A stretch of 64,000 nt of DNA from Saccharomonospora piscinae (lineage in GTDB: Bacteria > Actinomycetota > Actinomycetes > Mycobacteriales > Pseudonocardiaceae): the NCBI RefSeq assembly GCF_005862235.1, contig NZ_VCEK01000001.1, forward strand, positions 992,001 to 1,056,000. The letters run 5' to 3'. Below are positions 17,789-25,770 of this stretch, piece after piece. The notes beneath the pieces were generated by a model. It saw nothing but the letters and a program-made list of their open reading frames with translations, made no database searches and was not told the origin of the DNA. Position numbers and translations under genes: made by a program. Positions within the stretch are counted from its first letter, which is position 1. Each line of letters opens with the position of its first letter.

Positions 17789-18607
17789 TCACAGGGCCGC
17801 GTTCTCGGGTCGGGCGAGACCGAGGTCGCCCGAGCGACCCGCGGTGATCAGCTCCACCACCTGCCCGTGGGTGACGTCCTTGGTGCGGACCTCGGACACG
17901 AGACGACCGAGGTAGAGCACGGCGATCCGGTCGGCGACCTCGAACACGTCGGCCATGTTGTGGCTGATGAGCACCACGCCCAGTCCCTGTTCGGCGAGCC
18001 TGCGCACGAGATCGAGGACCTGCCGGGTCTGGGCCACGCCGAGCGCGGCGGTCGGTTCGTCGAGCAGGACCACGGAGCTGTCCCACAGCACCGACTTGGC
18101 GATGGCGACGGTCTGGCGCTGCCCACCGGACAGCGCCGCGACCGGGGTGCGCACGGACTTCACCGTGCGCACCGACAGCGAGGCGAGGGTCTGCCGCGCC
18201 GCCTCCTCCATCCCGGCCTCGTCGAGCAGCCAGGCGCTGCCGCGTTCCCTGCCGAGGAACATGTTCTGCACGATGTCGAGGTTGTCCGCGAGGGCCAGGT
18301 CCTGGTACACGACCTCGATACCGAGGTCCGCCGCGTCCTTGGGGGTCCGGATGGTGACGTCCCGGCCCTTGTAGCGCACGCTGCCCGAGTCGGCGGCGTG
18401 GATGCCGGCGATGCACTTGACCAGCGTGGACTTTCCCGCGCCGTTGTCGCCGACGAGGGCCGTGACCTCGCCCGGCCTGACGAGGAAGTCCACGTCGTGC
18501 AGGACGTGAACGGGCCCGAAGCTCTTGTTCAGGCTCCGCAGTTCGAGCACGGCGTCACCGGCGCCGGTTCCCTCGTCGTTCACGAGTTCGGTCACGGCCG
18601 ACCTCAC
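17789..18607 (-). CDS. xylG: sugar ABC transporter ATP-binding protein (XylG-like, single domain)
   Basis: A 272-residue ABC ATPase with Walker A GDNGAGKST (~residues 55-63), Q-loop YQDLAL, signature LSGGQRQ, Walker B VVLLDEPTAALG and H-loop SHN. It is about half the length of Escherichia coli XylG/RbsA, which carry two fused ATPase domains, so this one must act as a homodimer. Its GTG start overlaps the xylF stop by four bases (GTGA), supporting coupling and the start chosen. It powers sugar import with XylF and XylH. Confidence 0.9.
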   Translation of the reverse strand: MRSAVTELVNDEGTGAGDAVLELRSLNKSFGPVHVLHDVDFLVRPGEVTALVGDNGAGKSTLVKCIAGIHAADSGSVRYKGRDVTIRTPKDAADLGIEVVYQDLALADNLDIVQNMFLGRERGSAWLLDEAGMEEAARQTLASLSVRTVKSVRTPVAALSGGQRQTVAIAKSVLWDSSVVLLDEPTAALGVAQTRQVLDLVRRLAEQGLGVVLISHNMADVFEVADRIAVLYLGRLVSEVRTKDVTHGQVVELITAGRSGDLGLARPENAAL

Positions 18608-19740
18608 CCGATCCCGAGTTCGGAGCAGACGTCGGCGACGTCCTTGATGCAGACGTCCTCGGCGGAGACGTAGCCCTCGTCCACGACCCGCTTCACCGAG
18701 TCCTTCGTGATCAGGTACGGCTCCAGCAGGACCGACGCGACCTCGCGGTCGCCCTCCGGGTCCTCGCTGACGTCTCCGGCGATCTCGTCGGCGGCGGCCG
18801 TGTCACCCTCGGCCAGCGCGGCGGCGAGCTTGGCCGTGGCCTCGGCCTCCTCCTTGACCGGCTTGAACACGGTCATGTACTGGTCGCCACGCAGGATGGC
18901 GCGCAGCCCCTCGGCCGTGGCGTCCTGACCGGTGACGGGCACCGTGCCGTTGAGGCCGTACTTGCGCAGCACCGTGATGACCGCGAGGGCGAGCCCGTCG
19001 TTGGCGGCGACCACGCCGTCCACCTCGCCACCGTTGGAGGTCAGGATCTGCTCGAACACCTGACCGCCCTCCTGGTTGTTCCAGTCGTCGATGGGCTGGC
19101 TCTGCACGAGTTCCAGGTCCCCGGAGTCGTAGAGCGGCTGCAGGACGTTGCGCTGGCCCTCGTGGAACAGCGTGGCGTTGTTGTCGGTGGGAGCGCCCTC
19201 GATCTCGATGACCTGGGCGCCGGGCTCGTCCTCGAGCGCCTGCGCCATGCCCTCGCCCTGCAACTCGCCGACGCGGACGTTGTCGAACGACACGTAGTAC
19301 TCGGAGCTGCCGCCGAGGTTGAGCCGGTCGTAGTCGATCGTCGGGATGCCCGCGGCCTGCGCCTTGCTCGCGACGGCGCCTCCGACCTCGCTGTTGATCG
19401 AGGCGATGACGAGCACCGACACGCCCTGGGCGATCATGCCGTCGGCCAGGGTCGAGAACTTCTGCACGTCGCCCTGCGCGTTCTGGACGTCGGGCTCGAA
19501 GCCCTCGGCCCGCAGCGCCTCCTCGAGCATCGGCTTGTCGAAGCCCTCCCAGCGGGCGGAGGATGCCGTCTCGGGCAGGATCACGCCCACCGTGCCGAGC
19601 TCGCCGTCGCCCCCCTCGGCCCCCGAGGCGGAGTCGTCGGAGTCGCCGGAACCCCCTCCGGCGTTGGCACCGCAGGCCGACAGGATGAGCAGAGCACCGA
19701 GCGCGGCTGCGCTGGCGCGGAGTGGGAAGCGTCGTCGCAT
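18604..19740 (-). CDS. xylF: sugar ABC transporter substrate-binding lipoprotein (XylF-like)
   Basis: A 378-residue periplasmic-binding-protein-type lipoprotein. The signal peptide MRRRFPLR... ends in the lipobox LSAC with Cys23, followed by a Gly/Ser/acidic linker. The mature part has the type I fold seen in XylF/RbsB (VGVILPETASSARWEGFDKPML, YYVSFDNVRVGELQGEG, VDGVVAANDGLALAVI, VPVTGQDAT). The ATG at 19740 has GAAGG 8 nt upstream. As first gene of the operon it follows two palindromic candidate operators. The ligand is most likely D-xylose or another pentose, by family. Confidence 0.9.
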   Translation of the reverse strand: MRRRFPLRASAAALGALLILSACGANAGGGSGDSDDSASGAEGGDGELGTVGVILPETASSARWEGFDKPMLEEALRAEGFEPDVQNAQGDVQKFSTLADGMIAQGVSVLVIASINSEVGGAVASKAQAAGIPTIDYDRLNLGGSSEYYVSFDNVRVGELQGEGMAQALEDEPGAQVIEIEGAPTDNNATLFHEGQRNVLQPLYDSGDLELVQSQPIDDWNNQEGGQVFEQILTSNGGEVDGVVAANDGLALAVITVLRKYGLNGTVPVTGQDATAEGLRAILRGDQYMTVFKPVKEEAEATAKLAAALAEGDTAAADEIAGDVSEDPEGDREVASVLLEPYLITKDSVKRVVDEGYVSAEDVCIKDVADVCSELGIG

Positions 19741-19772
19741 CGTCACACCTTCTTCGGGCGGGGAACGGGGAA

Positions 19773-19791
19773 ATGTTGTGCGCGACAACAT
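19773..19791. promoter_or_regulatory. candidate ROK operator upstream of xylF
   Basis: An inverted repeat, ATGTTGT-GCGCG-ACAACAT, with 7-bp perfect arms, 33-51 bp upstream of the xylF start. The TTGT...ACAA arms resemble operators of NagC/XylR-type ROK proteins. On the minus strand it overlaps a TATGTT hexamer usable as a -10. Confidence 0.5.
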
Positions 19792-19817
19792 ATGCGCCCG
19801 ATCACAGCGAAGGGAAA

Positions 19818-19833
19818 CCTGTATCGATACAGG
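19818..19833. promoter_or_regulatory. perfect 16-bp palindrome upstream of xylF
   Basis: CCTGTATCGATACAGG is fully self-complementary. It lies ~78-93 bp upstream of the xylF ATG and just upstream of the putative promoter, a position suited to a second regulator or a distal ROK site. The sequence differs from the nearer palindrome, so two different proteins may bind. Confidence 0.45.
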
Positions 19834-19893
19834 ACCCTGCCTCGAGACGTAACCGTGATGTGGTGCGCGGGGCGCGGAACCGGAAGTCGCGAG

Positions 19894-21666
19894 CTACCAG
19901 GACCGCAGCGTGGCGATACGCTCCTCGAGCTGTTCCACCGTCGCCATCGCGGTCGGGGGCCCGCCACAGATTCGCCGCAGGTCGTTGTGGATCGCGCCGT
20001 GCGGCTTGCGGGTCCGGTGGTGGTACAGCCCCACCAGGGTGTTCAGTTCCTTGCGCAGCGACTTGATGCGCTCGTTGACCGACGCGGGCCTCGGTGCGGC
20101 CTCGGGTTCACGCTCGGCCTTCGCCGGTTTGCGCCGCTCGGCGTCGGCGAGCTGCTCGGACTGCCGTTTGCGCAGCAGTGCCCGCATCTGCTCGGCGTCC
20201 AGCAGACCGGGCAGGCCGAGGTACTCCTGTTCCTCCTCGCTGCCCGAGAACACGGCCGTGCCGAACGAGTTGCCGTCGTAGATCACCTGGTCGAGCTCGG
20301 CCGAGGCGCCCAGCGAGGTGAACGCCTTCTCCTCCTCGCCGCGCTCGTCGTCGGTGCGGTTGGCCGCGACGATCAGCTCGTCGTCCCAGCCGTCCTTCTC
20401 GCGGTGCGGCTTGCCCAGGACGTGGTCGCGCTCGGCCTCCAGCTCGCTCGCCAGCTCCAGCAGCACCGGCACGCTCGGCAGGAAGATGCTCGCCGTCTCC
20501 CCCTGCCGCCGCGACCGCACGAACCGGCCGATCGCCTGGGCGAAGAACAGCGGGGTCGAGGCGCTCGTGGCGTACACGCCGACGGCGAGCCTCGGCACGT
20601 CGACACCCTCGGACACCATGCGCACGGCCACGAGCCAGCGGTCGCGCGACTCACCGAACTCGGCGATGCGCCGGGTGGCCTTCGGGTCGTCCGAGAGCAC
20701 CACGACCGGCGCCTCCCCGGAGATGCCGGCCAGCAGCTTGGCGTAGGCACGGGCCTGCTCCTGGTCGGTGGCGATGACCAGCCCGCCCGCGTCGGGGATG
20801 CCGCCCGCGCGCAGCTGGGTCAGCCGGGTGTCGGCCGCCTGGAAGACGGCGGGAATCCACTCACCGCCGGGGTCGAGCGCGGTCCGCCACGCCCTCGCCG
20901 TCTGCTCGGCCGTGAGCGGCTCACCGAGCCGCGCCGAGAACTCGTCCCCCGCGCTGGTGCGCCACGACGCCTCCCCCGAGTACGCGAGGAAGACCACGGG
21001 CCGCACGACGCCGTCGGCCAGCGCGTCCGCGTAGTTGTACGCGTGGTCGGCCCGGCTGCGCAGCGCCCCGTCGGTGTCGGGCTCGTACGTCACGAACGGG
21101 ATCGGCGTGTCGTCGCTGCGAAACGGCGTCCCGGTCAGCGCCAGCCGCCGCACGGCCGGGGTGAACGCCTCCGAGACCGCGTCACCCCACGACTTCGCGT
21201 CACCGGCGTGGTGGATCTCGTCGAGGATCACCAGCGTCCTGCGGTTCTCGGTACGCACCCGGTGCAGGTTCGGGTGAGCCGCGACCTGAGCGTAGGTCAG
21301 CGCGACACCCTGGTAATCCGACGAGGTGACGCCGGTGGTGTTGCGGAAGTTCGAGTCGATCGCGATGCCGGCGTGCTCGGCCGAGGCCGCCCACTGGTGT
21401 TTGAGGTGCTCGGTCGGCGTGACGATCGTGATGGCCTCGATGGTCCGGTCGGACAGCAGCTCGGCCGCCACCCGCAGGCCGAACACCGTCTTGCCCGCAC
21501 CCGGCGTCGCCACGGCGAGGAAGTCGCGTGGCTTGCGGGTGAGGTACTTCGTCAGCGCGCGGCGCTGCCACGCGCGCAGCGGCCGAGCCGTCGCGTCGTG
21601 CGCGGACTCGGGTGCGGCTGTGACGTGGCCGTCCGCGCCTTCCCGGGCCCTGGCGGTCTCCGACAC
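19894..21666 (-). CDS. DEAD/DEAH-box helicase
   Basis: A 590-residue superfamily 2 helicase of the UvrB/Res type. Motifs in order are LRAWQRRALTKYL (Q-like), Walker A ATPGAGKTVFGLR (~residue 55), motif II ILDEIHHAG (DEIH), motif III LTGTPFR, motif V VSEGVDVPRLAVG, and motif VI FFAQAIGRFVRSRR. The C-terminal ~180 residues are charged, with a coiled-coil-like end. Family members act in DNA or RNA remodelling; the exact role is unknown, and no restriction partner lies nearby. The GTG at 21666 is preferred because of GAGGAGCAGGAG upstream; ten more residues are open further upstream. It is divergent from the YihY-like gene. Confidence 0.87.
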   Translation of the reverse strand: MSETARAREGADGHVTAAPESAHDATARPLRAWQRRALTKYLTRKPRDFLAVATPGAGKTVFGLRVAAELLSDRTIEAITIVTPTEHLKHQWAASAEHAGIAIDSNFRNTTGVTSSDYQGVALTYAQVAAHPNLHRVRTENRRTLVILDEIHHAGDAKSWGDAVSEAFTPAVRRLALTGTPFRSDDTPIPFVTYEPDTDGALRSRADHAYNYADALADGVVRPVVFLAYSGEASWRTSAGDEFSARLGEPLTAEQTARAWRTALDPGGEWIPAVFQAADTRLTQLRAGGIPDAGGLVIATDQEQARAYAKLLAGISGEAPVVVLSDDPKATRRIAEFGESRDRWLVAVRMVSEGVDVPRLAVGVYATSASTPLFFAQAIGRFVRSRRQGETASIFLPSVPVLLELASELEAERDHVLGKPHREKDGWDDELIVAANRTDDERGEEEKAFTSLGASAELDQVIYDGNSFGTAVFSGSEEEQEYLGLPGLLDAEQMRALLRKRQSEQLADAERRKPAKAEREPEAAPRPASVNERIKSLRKELNTLVGLYHHRTRKPHGAIHNDLRRICGGPPTAMATVEQLEERIATLRSW

Positions 21667-21836
21667 CGACGCTCCTGCTCCTCGACACACGCACATGCGA
21701 AAACCCCCACCACGGGTGGCCGGCTGCCGCGCCGGGGTCGGTGAGGGTGCCCCGGCAAGCCTACCTGGCAGCCCGCCGCTGGGCGCCGAAAGGACACGCC
21801 GCAGGGGTGGCCGCGCCGATCACCGCGGGATGGACC

Positions 21837-23108
21837 ATGCTTGAACCCGCGATGCACACGCGAAACGGCGGCACCAGCGACGGCGAGGGGGAAGGCCGGC
21901 CCTCGCCCCCGGCCAGGCGCAAAGGTCCCTTGCTCCTGGTGCGCCGCACGTTGAACAAGGCGTGGGCGGGCAACATCTTCTCCGAATCGGCCGAGGCCGC
22001 GTTCTGGCAGACGCTGTCGCTGCCGCCACTGCTGCTGGGGCTGCTCGGCAGTCTGGGATTCATCGGCGACTGGTTCGGCGAGAACATCGTCCGCCAGGTG
22101 CAGGACAAAATCATCTCGTTTTCAGAGACGATCTTCAGCCGCAGCGTGGTCGGCCAGATCATCGAGCCGACGGTCAACGACATCCTCACCACGGGCAAGG
22201 GCGAGATCGTGTCCGTCGGATTCCTGATCTCGCTGTGGGCGGGATCGTCGGCGATGTCGTCGTTCGTGGACGCCATCACGGTGGCGCACGACCAGTACGG
22301 CGTGCGCAACGAGGTGTGGCAGCGGATCTTCGCGCTGTTGCTGTACCTGGCCAGCCTGGTCCTGCTGGTGATCGGGCTGCCGATCATCGCGATCGGGCCC
22401 GACCTGCTGCCGGAGTTCTTCCCCGTCGAATGGCAGCCCACGATCGCGCACTGGCTCGGGGTGTTCTACTTCCCCACCGCCGCGGTGCTGCTGGTCGTCG
22501 CGCTCGCCACGCTGTACAAGCTGGCGCTGCCACGCAAGCTGCCCTGGCACCGGGGCCTTCCCGGCGCCGTGCTCGCGATGGTGATCTTCCTGCTGTCCAG
22601 CGTGGGGCTGCGCTTCTACATCAGCTGGATCACCACCACCGGCTACACCTACGGCGCACTGGCCACCCCGATCGCGTTCCTGCTGTTCACGTTCTTCATC
22701 GGGCTGGCCATCGTCGCGGGCGCCTACTTCAACAGCGCGATCCAGGAACTGTGGCCCGCGAAGATGACGCGCAGGCAACGCCGGAAGTGGCGGCGGCTGG
22801 AGATGGAGCGGGTCACCGAGCGCATGCGGGAGGAGGCCGCGGCGGGAGAGCGCGCGACGCTGTGGCAGCGCACCACCCAGCCGCTGCGCAGGCCGAAGCG
22901 ATCCGAGAGCACTGCCGACGACGGTCCCGCCGCCGCACCCCGAGACGGTTCCGGGCCCGGCGCGGACACCGACACCGGGCCCGACACCGAGCCCGACACC
23001 GAGCCAAGCACGAGCACCGAGCCCGACACCGGCTCTCACACCGGCTCCGGGGCGGAGCCGCCCCCGGAGCGGCCGGTGGAGACACCGCACCGGCACGAGC
23101 AGCACTGA
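21837..23108 (+). CDS. YihY/BrkB-family membrane protein
   Basis: A 423-residue membrane protein of the YihY/virulence factor BrkB family, with six hydrophobic segments between about residues 55 and 310 (AFWQTLSLPPLLLGLLG ... LLYLASLVLLVIGLPIIAIG ... FLLFTFFIGLAIVAGAYFN). The C-terminal ~110 residues are cytosolic. They begin with basic TRRQRRKWRRLEMERV and end in low-complexity Asp/Thr/Glu/Pro repeats and a His-rich tip. Function is unknown; the family was once misnamed RNase BN. The ATG at 21837 is the best start seen; another in-frame ATG lies at 21852. Confidence 0.82.
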   Translation: MLEPAMHTRNGGTSDGEGEGRPSPPARRKGPLLLVRRTLNKAWAGNIFSESAEAAFWQTLSLPPLLLGLLGSLGFIGDWFGENIVRQVQDKIISFSETIFSRSVVGQIIEPTVNDILTTGKGEIVSVGFLISLWAGSSAMSSFVDAITVAHDQYGVRNEVWQRIFALLLYLASLVLLVIGLPIIAIGPDLLPEFFPVEWQPTIAHWLGVFYFPTAAVLLVVALATLYKLALPRKLPWHRGLPGAVLAMVIFLLSSVGLRFYISWITTTGYTYGALATPIAFLLFTFFIGLAIVAGAYFNSAIQELWPAKMTRRQRRKWRRLEMERVTERMREEAAAGERATLWQRTTQPLRRPKRSESTADDGPAAAPRDGSGPGADTDTGPDTEPDTEPSTSTEPDTGSHTGSGAEPPPERPVETPHRHEQH

Positions 23109-23173
23109 GCCGGTGCCGCGGCGCGTATGCCGCGAAGGCCACCACGGCAGCGCGGGGCCGCTACGCGGTTGGC

Positions 23174-23431
23174 TCAGTCCCCGCCGCCGGGGGGCATGCC
23201 CTCGAAGATGCGCTTGCAGTCGGGGCACACGGGCGAGCCCGGCTTCGGTGACTTCGTGACCGGGAAGACCTCGCCGCAGAGTGCCACCACGTGCGAACCC
23301 GTGACCGCGCTCTCGGCGATCTTGTTCTTCTGCACGTAGTGAAACATCTTGGGCGCGTCGTCGTCCGTGGTCTCGGTGCTCTCCGGACGGGTCTCGACTT
23401 CTGGCAGCGTCGTGGTACTCACGCCCTCCAT
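23174..23431 (-). CDS. DUF3039 family small protein
   Basis: An 85-residue actinobacterial protein of unknown function. An acidic Thr-rich start leads into the conserved core MFHYVQKNKIAESAVTGSHV, then VALCGEVFPV and CPDCKRIFEG. The one plus two cysteines (LCG, CPDC) may form a metal site; this is inference. The start is taken as ATG at 23431; the GTG at 23422 (MSTTTLPEVE form) is an equally possible start but has GGAGG only 2 nt away. It is convergent with the YihY-like gene and divergent from psuG. Confidence 0.85.
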   Translation of the reverse strand: MEGVSTTTLPEVETRPESTETTDDDAPKMFHYVQKNKIAESAVTGSHVVALCGEVFPVTKSPKPGSPVCPDCKRIFEGMPPGGGD

Positions 23432-23478
23432 GATGCCCCATGCGGCGCCGCGAGTTCGATGGGCGAGGATGCACCCTC

Positions 23479-24426
23479 GTGAACACACAGCACGGCCCCA
23501 TCCTGACGCTGTCCGCCGACGTGGCCGACGCGATCGCCGGCGGGCGGCCGGTCGTCGCGCTGGAGAGCACCCTGCTGTCCCACGGGCTACCGCCGGGTCG
23601 CAACCTGGCGGTGGCACGCCGCCTCGAACGCACGGTCCGCGACGCCGGGGCGGTCCCCGCCACGATCGCCGTGCTCGACGGAACCGCACGGGTGGGCCTC
23701 ACCGACGCCGAGCTGGAGCGGGTCTGCGCCCCGGACGCCGGGCTCGACAAGCTCTCGCTGCGCGACGTCGGCGCTGCCGTCGCGCTGGGCCGCTCCGGAG
23801 CCACCACCGTGGCGAGCACGGCCGCGCTGGCCGCCGCGGCCGGTGTCGCGGTGTTCGCGACCGGCGGGCTGGGCGGCGTTCACCACCCGGTCCCGGGCGA
23901 GTCGGTGACGTGGGACGTCTCCGCCGACCTCGCCACGCTGGCGCGCACGGGCGTGCTGGTGGTGTGCTCGGGGATGAAGTCGATCCTCGACATCGCCGCG
24001 ACCCTGGAGGTGCTGGAGACGCAGTCGGTCCCTGTGCTCGGCTACCGCACCGACGACTTCCCGGCGTTCTACCTGCGCTCGTCGGGCCATCGCGTGCCGC
24101 ACCGCGTCGACGACCCCGCGCGGGCGGCGGCCGTGGTCGCCGCCCACCGGCGGTTCTCGGATTCCGGGGTGCTGCTGGCCAACCCCGTGCCGGGTGAGCA
24201 CGAACTCGACCGCGCCGTACACGACCGCCTGCTGGCCGAGGGACTCGAACTGCTGCGGGAACGCGGCGTCAGCGGGTCGGACGTGACCCCGGTCCTGCTG
24301 GAGCACTTCCACACCGCGAGCGGCGGCGCGAGCCTCGACGCCAACGAGGCGCTGGTGGTGGCCAACGCGGCCCTCGCGGGACAGGTGGCAGGCGAACTCA
24401 CGACGCTCGCGGAACGCACCCGATGA
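23479..24426 (+). CDS. psuG: pseudouridine-5'-phosphate glycosidase
   Basis: A 315-residue PsuG-family enzyme that cleaves (or reversibly forms) pseudouridine 5'-phosphate from uracil and ribose-5-phosphate. Conserved segments are VVALESTLLSHGLP, ATIAVLDGTARVGL, KLSLRDVGAAVA, VFATGGLGGVHH, VVCSGMKSILDIAATLE, YRTDDFPAFY and the C-terminal TPVLLEHFHTASGG...SLDANEALVVANA. The GTG at 23479 has GAGGA upstream. Its stop overlaps the kinase start (ATGA), so this is a two-gene pseudouridine salvage unit. Confidence 0.94.
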   Translation: MNTQHGPILTLSADVADAIAGGRPVVALESTLLSHGLPPGRNLAVARRLERTVRDAGAVPATIAVLDGTARVGLTDAELERVCAPDAGLDKLSLRDVGAAVALGRSGATTVASTAALAAAAGVAVFATGGLGGVHHPVPGESVTWDVSADLATLARTGVLVVCSGMKSILDIAATLEVLETQSVPVLGYRTDDFPAFYLRSSGHRVPHRVDDPARAAAVVAAHRRFSDSGVLLANPVPGEHELDRAVHDRLLAEGLELLRERGVSGSDVTPVLLEHFHTASGGASLDANEALVVANAALAGQVAGELTTLAERTR

Positions 24427-25289
24427 GGGTCGCGGTCGTGGGTGACGTGGGCCTCGACATCGTGGCCCGGCACGACGAGCCGATCGTCTACGGCGGCGAC
24501 GCGCGCGCGGCGGTCACCGTCACCGGTGGCGGTGCCGGGGCGAACACGGCGCTGTGGCTGCGTGAGAGGGGAACCGAGACGACGCTGGTGGCGCGGGTCG
24601 GCGACGACGCGGGCGGGCGCCTGCTGCGCGGCGAACTGGAGACCGCGGGAGTGCGCTGCGCCTTCGCCCTCGACGAGGACACGGCGACCTGCTGTGTCGT
24701 GGTGCTCGTCGACGGCGACGGGCAGCGCACCATGTTGCCCGACCGGGGCGCGAACAAGCGGTTCCGGCCGGCCGACGTGACCGACGAGGCACTCGCGGAC
24801 GCGCGGCACCTGCACCTGTCCGGCTACGTCCTGCTGGACCCGTCGTCGCGCGAGGGGGGTCTCGCGGCGCTGGCCCTGGCCCGGCAGCGGGGTATGACGA
24901 CGTCGGTCGACCCGCAGGCCGCCGCGCTCCTGCACGATCCCCGGGCTTTCCTGGCGGACGTGCGGGGTGTCGACCTGCTGCTGCCGAACGCGGACGAGCT
25001 GCGCGCGCTCACCGGGTCCGCTGAGCCCGGGGCCGCCCGCTCACTGCTCGGCACGGTCGGCGCGGTGGCGGTCACGTTCGGCCTCGACGGCGCCGCGTGG
25101 GTGGACGGCCACGGCATCGTGACCGCGAAGGCCGAGGACGCTCCGTGCGTGGACAGCACGGGAGCCGGGGACGCCTTCGACGCCGGAGTGCTCACCGCGT
25201 GGCTCGCGGGCGAGTCGCCGCGGGAGACATTGCGGCACGGCGCCGTGCTGGGCGCGCACGCCGTCGGGAAGGTGGGCGCCCAGCCGTGA
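24423..25289 (+). CDS. psuK: PfkB family carbohydrate kinase (candidate pseudouridine kinase PsuK)
   Basis: A 288-residue ribokinase/PfkB kinase with the N-terminal glycine pair (TGGGAGANTALWL) and the C-terminal anion-hole/catalytic signature STGAGDAFDAGVL, Asp being the base. The four-base ATGA overlap with psuG strongly suggests it supplies pseudouridine 5'-phosphate for that enzyme, although PfkB kinases are hard to assign by sequence alone. It starts with a Rossmann-like VAVVGDVGLDI segment typical of the family. Confidence 0.85.
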   Translation: MRVAVVGDVGLDIVARHDEPIVYGGDARAAVTVTGGGAGANTALWLRERGTETTLVARVGDDAGGRLLRGELETAGVRCAFALDEDTATCCVVVLVDGDGQRTMLPDRGANKRFRPADVTDEALADARHLHLSGYVLLDPSSREGGLAALALARQRGMTTSVDPQAAALLHDPRAFLADVRGVDLLLPNADELRALTGSAEPGAARSLLGTVGAVAVTFGLDGAAWVDGHGIVTAKAEDAPCVDSTGAGDAFDAGVLTAWLAGESPRETLRHGAVLGAHAVGKVGAQP

Positions 25290-25312
25290 GACCGGGCGCC
25301 CGCACGGCGCGT

Positions 25313-25669
25313 TCAGTTCCGGCCGGAGCCGGAGCCGGAGCCGGGCTCCGGGTCGGACGAGTCGATCACGCGGTGCTGCCCGTCCTCCAGCGACGGGGCC
25401 CGCCGCCGGTACCGGCTCACGGACTCGGACTTGCGGGGCGGGCGGTCGTTCGCGATGAGCACCGCGACCCACGGCAACGGGATCGACAGCACCAGCAACG
25501 CCAGCGCCAGCCACCAGATCTGGTGGAAGACCCCCGCCAGCACCAGGCAGGGGAACCGCATGCCCATCATGAGGATGTACTTGCGCCGCCGCGCGGCCTG
25601 CTCGTCCTCGTAGGAGGGCGCAGCCTCGGTGATCAGCACCGGAGCAGCGTGCCTGTCGTGCTCGTTCAC
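25313..25669 (-). CDS. DUF3099 family membrane protein
   Basis: A 118-residue protein with two closely spaced hydrophobic segments (about residues 32-75, LMMGMRFPCLVLAGVF and LALALLVLSIPLPWVAVLIA). A basic cytosolic part (NDRPPRKSESVSRYRRR) and a Gly/Ser-rich end follow. It fits the DUF3099 family of unknown function (RYILMMGxRxxC core). The GTG at 25669 has an excellent GGAGGTGA 5 nt upstream. It is convergent with psuK, with a 23-bp gap. Confidence 0.85.
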   Translation of the reverse strand: MNEHDRHAAPVLITEAAPSYEDEQAARRRKYILMMGMRFPCLVLAGVFHQIWWLALALLVLSIPLPWVAVLIANDRPPRKSESVSRYRRRAPSLEDGQHRVIDSSDPEPGSGSGSGRN

Positions 25670-25770
25670 CGCTTCACCTCCACGCTCCATGCTCCCACCG
25701 GGCGGCCGATGCTGACAGCCGGGCGTCGCGCCGAGAACACGCCGATGCGGGCCGTGCGACGATAACGACC

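Noticed and set aside
25274-25301. Terminator made from two GGGCGCCC blocks at the psuK/DUF3099 junction
   Set aside because: GGGCGCCC is self-complementary and common in this DNA. The first block lies inside psuK codons, so the pairing is not convincing.
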